A stretch of DNA of 46,043 bases from an uncultured Collinsella sp. (GCA_902479065.1 CABSNM010000014.1:1-46043), one strand, 5' to 3'; shown: positions 31,259-39,965, counted from the first letter of the stretch. Notes: generated from the letters alone by a model not told the origin. A program made the numbers and translations.

Positions 31259-31942
31259 TTACGCCCTTGCTTGCTCAATCTGCCCGATGAGCCAATCGCA
31301 CCAGGCATCCATGCCCTCGCCCTTGCGCGCGCTCACGGCAAACCGCGGCGCCTGCGGATTGAGGTCATCGAGTGTCTTAGTATACCTATCCATGTCAAAA
31401 TCGAAAGCCGGAGCCACGTCGACCTTGTTGAGCAGCTGCGCACCGGCGTGTTGGAAGATGCCCGGGTACTTGATGGGCTTGTCGTCGCCCTCGGGCACCG
31501 AAAGAATCATGATGGACAGGTTCTCGCCCAGGTCAAAGTCGACCGGGCAGACCAGGTTGCCCACATTTTCGATAAAGATGACGTCGATGTTTTCCAGACC
31601 CACAGCCTGGTCGAACGCGTCGACGGCCTCCATGATCATGTTGCCCTCGAGGTGGCACAGGCCCCCCGTGTTGATCTGGATGGCAGGCATGCCGGCTTCC
31701 TTCATGGTGATGGCGTCGACGTCCGAGGCGATGTCGCCCTCGATGACGGCGCAGCGCAGGCCCGCCTTGTCACGCAGGCGCTCGTTGGTGCCCAGGATCG
31801 TGGTGGTCTTGCCCGAGCCAGGGCTCGACAAGACGTTGATCACATAGGTGCCTGCCTCATTAAATCGCTGACGCAGCTGATCTGCCAGGCGCTCATTGCG
31901 CGACAGAATCGGCGATGCAATATCAATCGTTTTCTCGGCCAT
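31259..31942 (-). CDS. hypB: Hydrogenase nickel-incorporation GTPase HypB
   Basis: The 227-aa SIMIBI GTPase helps insert nickel into [NiFe] hydrogenases. It has the Walker A NVLSSPGSGKTTTILG (residues ~36-51), metal-site residues in GGLCHLEGNMI near 118, FIENVGNLVCPVDFDLG near 148, and the guanine-specificity NKVD in LLNKVDVAPA near 181. The N-terminus lacks the His-rich nickel-storage stretch of some HypB proteins. It follows hypA about 50 bp downstream on the same strand. The hydrogenase itself is outside the window. Confidence 0.95.
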   Translation of the reverse strand: MAEKTIDIASPILSRNERLADQLRQRFNEAGTYVINVLSSPGSGKTTTILGTNERLRDKAGLRCAVIEGDIASDVDAITMKEAGMPAIQINTGGLCHLEGNMIMEAVDAFDQAVGLENIDVIFIENVGNLVCPVDFDLGENLSIMILSVPEGDDKPIKYPGIFQHAGAQLLNKVDVAPAFDFDMDRYTKTLDDLNPQAPRFAVSARKGEGMDAWCDWLIGQIEQARA

Positions 31943-31995
31943 ACTCGGCGCTCCTTACTTCTTCCATTTATGCCCGTCCCCAGATGGCTGGCGGG

Positions 31996-32352
31996 TTAAT
32001 CGTCGGGGGTCTCGATTTCGATACTGGCGATGTCGAGCTCGCGGCCGTGCAACAGACGCACGTTGGCGCCGCCACATTGGGGACAACGGCAATGGAAACG
32101 GTCGTGATCGAAGACCTCGCCGCAGTCCTGGCACTCGCTTTGTGGATGGACCTCCTCCACGGCGAGCTCGCAGCCCTTCGTGAGCGGGTCCTCATCGCGA
32201 AACGTCTCCCACGCAAAGTCGAGCGCCTCGCGCACGACTTCGGTCATATCCCCGATACGCAGCGTTACCAAAACGGCGCGCGAGGCCCCCGCCCCACGCG
32301 CCGCGCGAATCACTGTATCGAGTATGCCGTTGACAATGCCAACCTCGTGCAT
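31996..32352 (-). CDS. hypA: Hydrogenase maturation nickel chaperone HypA
   Basis: The 118-aa protein starts MHE, with His2 as nickel ligand in the family. It has the structural zinc site Cys74/Cys77 and Cys90/Cys93 (CQDC ... CPQC), with an additional Cys88. It delivers nickel to HypB and hydrogenase. The start lies 6 bp after the tatC stop, with GAGGAG in the tatC end, so it is coupled to tatC. This links cofactor maturation with the Tat exporter, which carries folded hydrogenases and other redox proteins. Confidence 0.95.
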   Translation of the reverse strand: MHEVGIVNGILDTVIRAARGAGASRAVLVTLRIGDMTEVVREALDFAWETFRDEDPLTKGCELAVEEVHPQSECQDCGEVFDHDRFHCRCPQCGGANVRLLHGRELDIASIEIETPDD

Positions 32353-32358
32353 ACCGAT

Positions 32359-33150
32359 TTACTCCTCGTCGTCCTCGTCGTCCGAGAACAGGTCCAGACG
32401 ACTCACGAACAAGCCCTCCTTGCCCTCGCGCGCGGTAATGACCACACGGGCGATGGCGAGCGAAATCTCGTAGAGCGAGAGCAGGGCGCCATACATGAGG
32501 CCCAGCGTAACGGGCGAGCCGTCGGGCGTAATCACAGCCGAGCCCACAAGCAGGCCAACGTATACATAACGCCAGGCACCGCGGAAAGCAGCGTAGGACA
32601 CGATGTGGAAGACGGACAGGTAGAAGATGATGAGCGGCAGCTCAAACGCCACACCGAAGCCGATCATAAAGAGCAGCTCCATGTTGACGTAGTTCTCCAG
32701 ATCGGGCAGCGCCGTAGCGACGGCCGAGGTCTCGCCGATGAGCCACTCAAAGCCCGCAGGAATGATGATGAAATAGCAGAAAATGGCGCCCAGGAAGAAC
32801 AGCACCGTCGAGGCGAGCACCGTGGGCACGACCCACTTGCGCTCGTTGGGGCGAAGCGCCGGCAGGAAAAACGCCAGAATCTGCCAGATGATCATGGGCG
32901 TGCACATGACAACGGCCATCTTGATGGCCAGCGAAAAGCGCAGGCCAAAGCCGCCGAGCGTGGTAGTGATGTAGAACTTACCGTCCGGCACAAAGGAGCG
33001 GATGGGGTCTTCCAGGATGTCGAGCACCACAGGCGTGGCGAAATACAGCACGATGGCGGCAGCAAAGACTGACACGACCACGATGGTCAAGCGGCGACGG
33101 AGCTCTCCCAGGTGATCGAAGAGCGGCATTCGCGCAGGTCCGATAGGCAT
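32359..33150 (-). CDS. tatC: Sec-independent translocase subunit TatC
   Basis: The 263-aa, six-helix membrane protein recognises twin-arginine signal peptides. The N-terminal MPLFDHLGELRRRLTIVVVS is the TatC signature with the conserved Glu, and PALRPNERKWVVPTVLAST and the conserved FGVAFELPLIIFYL block follow. An acidic C-terminus (FSDDEDDEE) ends the protein. The start overlaps the tatA stop by one nucleotide (TAATG). An alternative start is the Met at residue 8. Confidence 0.95.
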   Translation of the reverse strand: MPIGPARMPLFDHLGELRRRLTIVVVSVFAAAIVLYFATPVVLDILEDPIRSFVPDGKFYITTTLGGFGLRFSLAIKMAVVMCTPMIIWQILAFFLPALRPNERKWVVPTVLASTVLFFLGAIFCYFIIIPAGFEWLIGETSAVATALPDLENYVNMELLFMIGFGVAFELPLIIFYLSVFHIVSYAAFRGAWRYVYVGLLVGSAVITPDGSPVTLGLMYGALLSLYEISLAIARVVITAREGKEGLFVSRLDLFSDDEDDEE

Positions 33151-33725
33151 TACTCATCGCCTCCCTTCGGGGCGTCGGCGGCAGCGGCGTCGTCCTCGGC
33201 CTCGAGCTCGCGAGCGAGCTGGTCGACGACGGCCTTGCGCTTGCGGGGACGACGGGCGTAGAGGTCAGCCGTCGTGGGCTCTGCCGGCTCCGGCTCGGGT
33301 TCCGGCTCTGCAGCAGGCTCGGGCGCAACGGTGGCAGCGGCAGGCTCGGCCTTGGCGGGCTCGGCACCCTCGGCCTCAGGCTCCTCGGTGGTACCCTCGC
33401 TTGCGGCCTTCTCGGCGGCAAGGCGGGCACGGCGCTCGGCAAAGGTCTCCTTCTTTGCGGGCGCAGCCGTCTCGACGGCATCCTCGTCCGCATCGGAATC
33501 ATCATCGACGGCAGCCTTCTTGGGCTTGACCGGGGCCGACGCGGCCTCGCTCACCGGATCGATAATCTCGGACTGAACAACGGCCGTCATCTTTTCCTGC
33601 GTCTCGCGGAACTGACGGATGGCACGGCCGATCGTGCGGCCCATCTGCGGGAGCTTATCCGGGCCAAACAGCAAAAAGCCGAAGACCACGATGATCGCGA
33701 GCTCACCCTCTCCAATACCAAACAC
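33150..33725 (-). CDS. tatA: TatA/TatB-family translocase subunit with long charged tail
   Basis: The 191-aa protein starts at a GTG with GGAGG 6 nt upstream and begins with GIGEGELAIIVVFGFLLFGPDKLPQMGR. That is the short membrane helix, FGP hinge and amphipathic helix of TatA/TatB. The remaining ~130 residues are acidic and Ala/Pro/Glu-rich (e.g. PEPAAEPEPEPEPAEP), ending with a basic RRPRKRK patch. Only one TatA-type gene is visible, so it may do both TatA and TatB work. Confidence 0.92.
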   Translation of the reverse strand: MFGIGEGELAIIVVFGFLLFGPDKLPQMGRTIGRAIRQFRETQEKMTAVVQSEIIDPVSEAASAPVKPKKAAVDDDSDADEDAVETAAPAKKETFAERRARLAAEKAASEGTTEEPEAEGAEPAKAEPAAATVAPEPAAEPEPEPEPAEPTTADLYARRPRKRKAVVDQLARELEAEDDAAAADAPKGGDE

Positions 33726-33878
33726 ACATACCTCCAAGGCTCGATGTGAGTCGAGCCCGCACCGCGCCATTCGGCCGGAACTCGTCTATTCATTCGGTCA
33801 AGTATAGCGCCCGGACGCCAAAACATCCGAGCGCATCACAAACATATGCCAAACGGCACGCCCTTTTGGGGGCAAAGA

Positions 33879-34193
33879 TTATGCCGCCGTGATCGAAATC
33901 TCCTGGTCGACGCCCAGCAGCTGAACCACGCGCATCACCTGGGGCTGCACATTAGTGCAGCTAAAGCGCTTACCGTGGTCGACCGCGTGGTGCGCGGCGC
34001 CCACGAGCACGCCAATGCCCGTCGAATCGATGTAGCTCACCTGGGCAAAATCGAGCTCAACGGCCTCAGTGGGCTGCTCGAGCGCCAGGTCGATAGCATT
34101 GCGCAGGCTATCGGCGTTAGAGATATCGATCTCGCCGGTTACCTTAATGGTGTAGATCTCCGGCGTGGGGTTGGTGGAAATACCCAAATCCAT
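33879..34193 (-). CDS. STAS-domain anti-sigma factor antagonist
   Basis: The 104-aa single STAS domain is of the SpoIIAA/RsbV type: IKVTGEIDISNADSLRNAI, then VSYIDSTGIGVLVGAAHHA, where Ser57 is the position phosphorylated by the partner kinase. It would release a sigma factor by binding an anti-sigma kinase. Neither kinase nor sigma gene is adjacent, so its partners are elsewhere. AAAGGAG precedes the ATG. Confidence 0.93.
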   Translation of the reverse strand: MDLGISTNPTPEIYTIKVTGEIDISNADSLRNAIDLALEQPTEAVELDFAQVSYIDSTGIGVLVGAAHHAVDHGKRFSCTNVQPQVMRVVQLLGVDQEISITAA

Positions 34194-34259
34194 GTATACG
34201 CTCCTTTACGTATCGAAAGTGCGGATAGTACTGGGCGCGGACTTGCGGGGCCCTAGGCG

Positions 34260-35564
34260 TTAGGCGCGCTCGGCACGAGCAAGCTCGGCAGCGACAAGCT
34301 TAACGGCCAGCACCAGCACGTCGAGCGCGGCCTCCAGGTCCTCGACCGTGGGATAGCTCGGCGCAATACGGATGTTGGTATCGCGCGGATCCTTGCCATA
34401 GGGCCAGGTGGCACCGGCCGGCGTGAGCTTGACGCCCAGGTCGGCGCAAAGCGCGGCGACCTTCTGGGCCGAGCCCTCGGGACCATCGAAGCTTACAAAG
34501 TAGCCGCCGCGGGGGTGCGTCCAGGTGGCACAGCCCGTATCGCCCAGGCCCTCGGTGAGCTTGCGCTCAACGGCCTCAAAGCGCGGACGCAGGAACTCGG
34601 CATGCTTTTTCATGTGCTCCTTGACCGCCTCGATGGTGGGAAGGAAGCGCACGTGGCGCAGCTGGTTGAGCTTGTCGGCGCTGATGAGGCCGGCCTTCAG
34701 GCGCTTGGAGAACTCGGCGATGACCGCGGGGCTCGCACCGATAAAGCCGATACCGGCGCCCGGGAAGGTGATCTTGGACGTCGAGGCGAATGCCACCACG
34801 CGGTCCTCGGTGCCCGCCGCGCGGGCAAGATCAAAGATGTTGGCGAGCTCGTCGGTCTCGTCGTACAGGTCGTGCACGCAGTAGGCGTTGTCCCAGAAGA
34901 TGCGGAAATCGGGCGCGGCCGTGTGCATCTCGACCAGGCGGCGCACGGTGTCCTCGCTAAAGGTGATACCCGTGGGGTTGGAATACTTGGGCACGCACCA
35001 GATGCCCTTGATGGAATCGTCGGCGGCAACGAGACGCTCGATCTCGTCCATATCGGGGCCGTTGTCGGTCATCGCGACGGGAACGTTCTCGATACCCAAG
35101 TCGGCGGTAATGCCAAAGTGGCGATCGTAGCCGGGAACCGGGCACAGGAACTTGACCTTCTTGCCGTCGTGCGCTGCCTCGTAAGCCTCCCAGGGCTCGT
35201 TGCCGCACGAGCCGCAGCGCCAGAACATACCGGCGATGTCGTGCTCGATCAGCAGGCTCGACGAACCCAGCACGAGCGTCTGCTCGGCGGGGCAGCCCAG
35301 GAACTCCCCCGCCAGCTTGCGTGCCGAAGGAATGCCCTCAAAGCAGCCGTAGTTGGAACAGTCGACGTTGCCGTCGTGCAGGTCGGCATCGGCATTGAGG
35401 ATATCGAGCATGGGTCGAGAGATGTCCACCTGGGAGGGCGACGGCTTGCCGCGGGCCATGTCGAGCGCCAGGCCCTTGGCCTTGACCTCGGCGACCTCGG
35501 CTTTGAGCGCCTCGATGGCGGCATCGAGTTCGGTGGTTTCCATCTTCTGGTAGATCGTCTGCAT
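34260..35564 (-). CDS. PLP-dependent aminotransferase (aspartate aminotransferase, MocR-like type)
   Basis: The 434-aa fold-type I aminotransferase is of the actinobacterial PF12897-like group. Signs are LALDMARGKPSPSQVDIS near residue 32, the PLP-phosphate region GSSSLLIEHDIAG near 100, VPKYSNPTGITFS near 190, the catalytic Lys in FASTSKITFPGAGIGF near 254, and RIAPSYPTVEDLE near 408. Likely reaction is aspartate/2-oxoglutarate transamination. AAAGG lies before the ATG. It is followed on its strand by the STAS gene about 70 bp away. Confidence 0.9.
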   Translation of the reverse strand: MQTIYQKMETTELDAAIEALKAEVAEVKAKGLALDMARGKPSPSQVDISRPMLDILNADADLHDGNVDCSNYGCFEGIPSARKLAGEFLGCPAEQTLVLGSSSLLIEHDIAGMFWRCGSCGNEPWEAYEAAHDGKKVKFLCPVPGYDRHFGITADLGIENVPVAMTDNGPDMDEIERLVAADDSIKGIWCVPKYSNPTGITFSEDTVRRLVEMHTAAPDFRIFWDNAYCVHDLYDETDELANIFDLARAAGTEDRVVAFASTSKITFPGAGIGFIGASPAVIAEFSKRLKAGLISADKLNQLRHVRFLPTIEAVKEHMKKHAEFLRPRFEAVERKLTEGLGDTGCATWTHPRGGYFVSFDGPEGSAQKVAALCADLGVKLTPAGATWPYGKDPRDTNIRIAPSYPTVEDLEAALDVLVLAVKLVAAELARAERA

Positions 35565-35713
35565 GGGTGCGACCTTTCACGAAGCGGTACGTTGCAATTC
35601 TTCTAAGTATAGACCGCCACCGTCGCAACGTTATGAAGCCGTGATAGATTAAGTCCATCGCAATGAATTACGAATCGCCGCGCATGCCGGCGTGAAGCGC
35701 CCAAGGAGGCACT

Positions 35714-35968
35714 ATGGAGTACGGATCGTTCCAGGCCGAGGAATTCGGCGACCTGCAGCGCCTGGTCGACGGACTATTTTACGACCGTCACGCCATCGAC
35801 CGCCTGGATCTGATCGTACAGGCCGAAATCTTGGACCTGGCGCCCGATCTCATGGAAATCGTCAACCTGCTACCGCCCGGCTATTACGACCGCCAGTCAC
35901 TTTGCGACCAGCTCAACTCCGCCTTGGCCGCCCACGGCTGGGGCGCCATCTACGGCACCGTGGAATAA
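35714..35968 (+). CDS. Small conserved hypothetical protein
   Basis: The 84-aa, probably all-helical acidic protein runs DLQRLVDGLFYDRHAIDRLD, then LPPGYYDRQSLCDQLNSALA, and ends GWGAIYGTVE. AAGGAGG sits 5 nt before the ATG, so expression is credible. No function is known to me. It stands alone and divergent from the aminotransferase gene. The hairpin at 36172-36212 may end its transcript. Confidence 0.75.
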   Translation: MEYGSFQAEEFGDLQRLVDGLFYDRHAIDRLDLIVQAEILDLAPDLMEIVNLLPPGYYDRQSLCDQLNSALAAHGWGAIYGTVE

Positions 35969-35986
35969 ACCTAGTCATTGGGGCCT

Positions 35987-36218
35987 GTGGTCAAAAAATA
36001 GCAAATATGAGTACTGTCACTTTTTTAGTAACAGCGATTTTGAATTAAAAAGGCCAGTCTTGGCCTTTTGTGTCCGGTTTTGGAAGGATGCATCGGCATT
36101 TTTCGTCCAGCCACGCAATCGTTAATGCACAGACAGAATAGATTTGTACATTATTTTTCGCGCCTAAAATGAAACGCCGTTTGTGACAGTACTCACAAAC
36201 GGCGTTTTTTGGCCACTG
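35987..36218. mobile_element. MITE-like element, copy B (232 bp)
   Basis: The left arm GTGGTCAAAAAATAGCAAAT followed by ATGAGTACTGTCAC (35987-36020) matches the reverse complement of the right arm (36218-36183) at about 26 of 34 positions. It also matches the left arm of copy A at 21507. The interior segment AGATTTGTACATTATTTTT parallels copy A. The right arm has diverged into a strong hairpin. No coding content was seen. Confidence 0.62.
36172..36212 (+). terminator. Terminator-like hairpin formed by the right arm of copy B
   Basis: AAACGCCGTTTGTGA pairs perfectly with TCACAAACGGCGTTT (15 bp, loop CAGTAC), ending in TTTTTT on the plus strand. It is suited to end transcripts from the small gene at 35714. 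Confidence 0.75.
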
Positions 36219-36300
36219 GGGTGTCCGGCAGGTGGCAAGTACCACTCAAAACCGCGTTTTACACGCGCTCGAGCAGGCTCTGGCGTCTGTTTCTACGCGC

Positions 36301-37659
36301 CTACTCGTTCTTGGGCGCGGGGTGCTTGCAGATCACACTCATGTAGATCATGCCAAGTACGGCCGCGGTGACAGAGCCGGCGAGAATAGCGGCCTTGGCA
36401 GCCAGGACCTCAAACTGGGCCGTCGGGAAGGCGAGGCCGCTGATGAGAATCGACATGGTAAAGCCGATACCGCCCAGAATGCCCACGCCGGCAATCATAT
36501 GCCAGTTGACATTGTGCGGCAGCTCGCAGGCCTTGAGCTTGACCAAGGCGAACGTCATGCCAAAGATACCGATCGGCTTACCCAGCAGCATGCCAAAGTA
36601 CACGCCGAGCGTCACCGGGTCGGTGAGCAGCGTGCTCATGTCCACGCCCACTAGGCGAACCTGTGCGTTGACGAACGCAAAGATCGGCAGGATCACAAAG
36701 TTGACCGGCGTGGAGATCAGACGCTCCATGCGAATGAGCGGCGGGGTCACGCGGTGCATGACGCGCTCGACCTTGGTGGTCGAGACGGTAAAGTCATGCT
36801 GGCCCAGGATGTGTGCCTCGTCATCGTAGCGGTCATCGAGCAGCGGCAGGCACTCGCCCAACCAATCGGTGAGGCTATCGAGCTTGACGCCGCACTTGGC
36901 CGGGATGGTAAAGGCCAAGATGACGCCGGCGAGCGTAGCATGCACGCCGCTCTTGAACATGCAGAACCACAACAGCAGGCCCAGTACCGAATACGGGGCA
37001 AGGCGGTAATGCTGCGTCTTGTTGAGCCACACGAGCGCGCAGGTCACAAGCGCGGCGGCGCCCAACCAAAACGGATTGGGACTCTGACCGTAGAAGATGG
37101 CGATGGCGGCGATGGAAATGAGGTCGTCGGCGATGGCGAGCGTCGAGAAGAACACGCGCACGCCGTTGGGCACGCGATTGCCCAAAAGCGACAGCACGCC
37201 CAGCGCAAAGGCAATATCGGTTGCCATGGGAATGGCCCAGCCGTTGTGCGCGCCGGCATGGTTAAAGATCAGATAGATGCAGGCGGGAACGACGACGCCG
37301 CCCACGGCCGCCAGCATGGGAAGCATAGCCTGGCGCGGGTTTTTGAGCTCGCCAACTGTCATCTCGTACTTGAGCTCAATGCCCACCAACAAAAAGAAAA
37401 TCGCCATGAGGAAGTCGTTGACGAATAGCTCAACGGTGAGACCGGCCGTAAGGTTGCCCAGACCCACATACAGCGGGGTCTCCAAAAAGTGATGGATGGC
37501 CTCATAGGCATCGGTATTGGCGCAAATGACGGCGGCGATAGCGGCGAAGACCATGACGGCGGCGGAAATCGTGCCGTTCTCGGCAATGCGCTCCCAAATG
37601 TCGTGACGCTCAAAACGCTTGCGCTCACGGGTGTTGAACAGCTGCTCGGGTGCTGCCAT
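36301..37659 (-). CDS. nhaA: Na+/H+ antiporter NhaA
   Basis: The 452-aa polytopic antiporter exports Na+ (or Li+) in exchange for protons. Signs are ELFVNDFLMAIFFLLVGIEL near residue 76, PMATDIAFALGVLSLLGNRV near 142, the paired aspartates in TLAIADDLISIAAIAI near 170, and GIGFTMSILISGLAF near the C-terminus. The loop between the halves is longer than in E. coli NhaA (~390 residues). AAAGGAG lies before the ATG, and a hairpin with T-run occurs only ~34 nt upstream, possibly an attenuator. Confidence 0.95.
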   Translation of the reverse strand: MAAPEQLFNTRERKRFERHDIWERIAENGTISAAVMVFAAIAAVICANTDAYEAIHHFLETPLYVGLGNLTAGLTVELFVNDFLMAIFFLLVGIELKYEMTVGELKNPRQAMLPMLAAVGGVVVPACIYLIFNHAGAHNGWAIPMATDIAFALGVLSLLGNRVPNGVRVFFSTLAIADDLISIAAIAIFYGQSPNPFWLGAAALVTCALVWLNKTQHYRLAPYSVLGLLLWFCMFKSGVHATLAGVILAFTIPAKCGVKLDSLTDWLGECLPLLDDRYDDEAHILGQHDFTVSTTKVERVMHRVTPPLIRMERLISTPVNFVILPIFAFVNAQVRLVGVDMSTLLTDPVTLGVYFGMLLGKPIGIFGMTFALVKLKACELPHNVNWHMIAGVGILGGIGFTMSILISGLAFPTAQFEVLAAKAAILAGSVTAAVLGMIYMSVICKHPAPKNE

Positions 37660-37673
37660 GGGCGGCTCCTTTC

Positions 37674-37728
37674 ACGGGAAGGCTCCCGTCTTAAAAAAGC
37701 ACGGCCCGCCCAAATGGCGGCGCCGCGC
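37674..37728 (-). promoter_or_regulatory. Possible attenuator and RBS-proximal hairpin in the nhaA leader
   Basis: On the minus strand a bulged GC-rich stem (37728-37699, loop ATTTG) is followed by TTTTTT (37698-37693) and then ACGGGA-n4-TCCCGT (37689-37674), ending one base from the AAAGGAG site. The upstream ppaC gene already has its own terminator at 37866-37907. This second terminator therefore looks like part of the nhaA leader. Confidence 0.4.
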
Positions 37729-37865
37729 TCCAACGTATTACGCTTGCATCTAGCCTACCCTGCGCGACAAGCGCGCGAGCGCGGCCGAAAAGCGGAACCA
37801 CAGGTTGAACATTATTTGTTCAACGGCACGGGCGCCCCTGTCCAATAGGCGACGTGGTCCCGCGC

Positions 37866-37907
37866 ACAAAAAACGACCGGAGCGCGGGGCATCCGCGATC
37901 CGGTCGT
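37866..37907 (-). terminator. Terminator after the pyrophosphatase gene
   Basis: ACGACCGGA pairs with TCCGGTCGT (9 bp) with inner GCGCGG/CCGCG-type pairing. TTTTTTG follows on the minus strand. Confidence 0.85.
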
Positions 37908-37923
37908 GAGCAGGTTGCAAAAC

Positions 37924-38847
37924 CTAGCAGGCGGCCATGATGGGAGCAGCGACCTGCTTCTTGCGGGAGAGGACTCCCGGCATCCAAACGCCGTCGTGCT
38001 CGTCGGCAATGCCCAGGCCCTTCTGAGCGGTCTCGGTCTCGCCCTCGAGCAGAACCTGCGAGCCCTCCTCCATGATGTCGGTGATGCACAGGACGATGCC
38101 GTCGGCGCCCTTCTCGGCGGCGTAGGCGCGCATGGCCTCGCGGATCTCGTCAATCATGCCAAGCGCACGGCTCTTGTCGACGGTCTCGTACTGGCCGATG
38201 AGCAGCTTCTTGCCGGCGGGCTCGAACATCTTGATGTCGTTGCCGACCATCTCGGCTGCGGTGAAGGAGCCGGACGGACGGGTGAGGAAGACCTCCATGC
38301 CGAACTTGACCGGGTCGACGCCCACCTGCTCGCCGAGCTTGGCGGCGACGGCGCGGTCGAGATCGGTGGTGGTGGGGCTCTTGAGCATGAGCGTATCGGT
38401 CATCATGGCCGAGAGCAGCAGTTTGGCCTGAACGTCGGAAAGCTCGACGCCGAGCACGCCGGCGAGCTTGGTGACGATGGTACAGCTGGAGCCCCAGGGC
38501 AGGCAGATGTAGTGCAGCGGGCCGGCGGTCTCGAAGTCGCCGATGCGGTGATGGTCGACGACGCCAAAGACCGTGGCGTCCTTAAGGCCGGCGACGGACT
38601 GGGCAGACTCGTTGTGGTCGGTGAGGACGACGAGCTGGCCGGCCTCGACGGAATCGATCACGCGGGGCTCGGCAATGCCGGCGTCGGCGAGCAGCTTGGC
38701 GGACTCGGCCGGAAGCTGGCCCAGTGCGCAGGCCTCGTAGGTGTTGCCGGCATACTCAACCTGGTTGAGCAGCTGGGACAGGACGACGGCGCTCATGATG
38801 GCGTCGTTATCGGGATTCTGGTGACCAAAGACAAGAACGTTTGCCAT
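37924..38847 (-). CDS. ppaC: Manganese-dependent inorganic pyrophosphatase
   Basis: The 307-aa DHH-family (class II) pyrophosphatase hydrolyses PPi to phosphate. Metal ligands appear in VFGHQNPDNDAIMSA (residues ~6-20), VLTDHNE near 73, and the DHH motif VVDHHRIGDF near 96. The C-terminal DHHA2 domain ends with PGVLSRKKQVAAPI, the substrate-binding SRKKQ motif. GGAGG precedes the ATG. It is monocistronic with a strong terminator. Confidence 0.96.
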   Translation of the reverse strand: MANVLVFGHQNPDNDAIMSAVVLSQLLNQVEYAGNTYEACALGQLPAESAKLLADAGIAEPRVIDSVEAGQLVVLTDHNESAQSVAGLKDATVFGVVDHHRIGDFETAGPLHYICLPWGSSCTIVTKLAGVLGVELSDVQAKLLLSAMMTDTLMLKSPTTTDLDRAVAAKLGEQVGVDPVKFGMEVFLTRPSGSFTAAEMVGNDIKMFEPAGKKLLIGQYETVDKSRALGMIDEIREAMRAYAAEKGADGIVLCITDIMEEGSQVLLEGETETAQKGLGIADEHDGVWMPGVLSRKKQVAAPIMAAC

Positions 38848-38937
38848 GGAAATCCTCCACTTGATATGTGTACTTGGACGTAGCTATGGTAGCACGCTGA
38901 CGCCGAACCCTATGAGATGGAAGGGCCGCAGCACAAA

Positions 38938-39002
38938 TTGGGGCAGGAGCTGAGGCAAAGTCTGTCCCCTCTGCACCATGTGGTGCAAACTAACCTGCCC
39001 CC
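38938..39002. repeat. Nested palindromic repeat with GGGGCAGG arms
   Basis: GGGGCAGG (38940-38947) pairs with CCTGCCCC (38994-39001). Inside lie CTGTCCCC and a 7-bp hairpin TGCACCA-TG-TGGTGCA (38972-38987). It lies between ppaC and glk and resembles the other GTCCCC elements in layout. Confidence 0.5.
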
Positions 39003-39011
39003 TTGCGCCAG

Positions 39012-39965
39012 CTATTTTCCGGCGGCGCGCAGGGCTACGTAGGCGGCACCGATGATGCCGGCGTCGTTGCCGAGCGAGGCGACCTCGATGGGCGTCTCGC
39101 GCGAGGCGGATAGCGCATAGTGCTGGAAGTGTTCGCGAACCGCGTCGAGGTAGACGTCGGCCGAGGCGGAGGCGCCACCGCCGATCAGGAACATCTCGGG
39201 GTCGACCACGTTGGCGATAAGCGCCAGAGCGCGACCGAGATAGTCGGCCATGGTATCGGCTGCGGCCAGCGCAAGCTTGTCGCCCTCGCGACAGGCCTGG
39301 AACACGTCCTTGGAATCGGAGGGGCCGGTGAGCTCGATGGGCCCGACGCCCGCCTTCTCGCACTCGGCAAGGTAGTTGCTCACCACGCCGGTGGCGCTGG
39401 AATACTGCTCCAGGTGGCCATGGCCGCCGCAGCCGCAGGTGCGCTCCTCGGCAGGATTCAGGCACATATGGCCAATCTCGCCGCCGGCGCCCACAACGCC
39501 CGATACCACGTCGCCGTTAACGATAACGCCGCCGCCCACGCCGGTACCGATGGTGACCATCACCACGTTCTGCACGCCCTTGGCAGAACCGAGCCAGGCC
39601 TCGCCCATGGCAGCGGCGTTGGCATCGTTCTCATACTTAACGACCGCATCGGGGCAGTGCTTCTGAATGGCGACCCTCAGCTCGGGCAGGTTAATGGCAA
39701 TGTTGGCCTTGACCTTGGCATCGCCCGACGCCGGGATGGGACACGGAACGGCCAGGCCAATGCCCGCCACAAAGGCACGCGGAATCTGTGCCTTGGCGAC
39801 CACCTGGTCGATAGCCTCGGTCACCGCGGCAAAGCCCGCAGCGTCAACGATAGGAGGCGTGGGCACGCTGGCCTTGGCAAGCAGGTTGCCGTCCTCGTCG
39901 AACAGGCCCTCCTTAACCGAAGTGCCGCCGACGTCGATGCCGATGTAGTACTGCTTAGGTTCCAT
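39012..39965 (-). CDS. glk: ROK-family glucokinase
   Basis: The 317-aa ROK sugar kinase phosphorylates glucose with ATP. It has the phosphate-1 motif IGIDVGGTSVKEGLF, the catalytic Asp114 in YENDANAAAMGE, GTGVGGGVIVNGDVV near 140, and the zinc region with His166, Cys177, Cys179 and His184 (TCGCGGHGHLEQY). ROK proteins normally read CxCGxxGC-x-E, so the third Cys is His here. It sits close to beta-glucoside PTS genes, whose phospho-glycosidase releases free glucose. The ATG at 39965 has AAAGGTGG upstream. Confidence 0.93.
   Translation of the reverse strand: MEPKQYYIGIDVGGTSVKEGLFDEDGNLLAKASVPTPPIVDAAGFAAVTEAIDQVVAKAQIPRAFVAGIGLAVPCPIPASGDAKVKANIAINLPELRVAIQKHCPDAVVKYENDANAAAMGEAWLGSAKGVQNVVMVTIGTGVGGGVIVNGDVVSGVVGAGGEIGHMCLNPAEERTCGCGGHGHLEQYSSATGVVSNYLAECEKAGVGPIELTGPSDSKDVFQACREGDKLALAAADTMADYLGRALALIANVVDPEMFLIGGGASASADVYLDAVREHFQHYALSASRETPIEVASLGNDAGIIGAAYVALRAAGK

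Noticed and set aside
29960..31999. 679-codon open frame on the plus strand
   Set aside because: It is antisense to topA and hypB, which have complete motifs on the other strand.
37660..37923. Known Na+ or Li+ riboswitch before nhaA
   Set aside because: I could not match the leader to a described consensus; only an attenuator-like hairpin is claimed.
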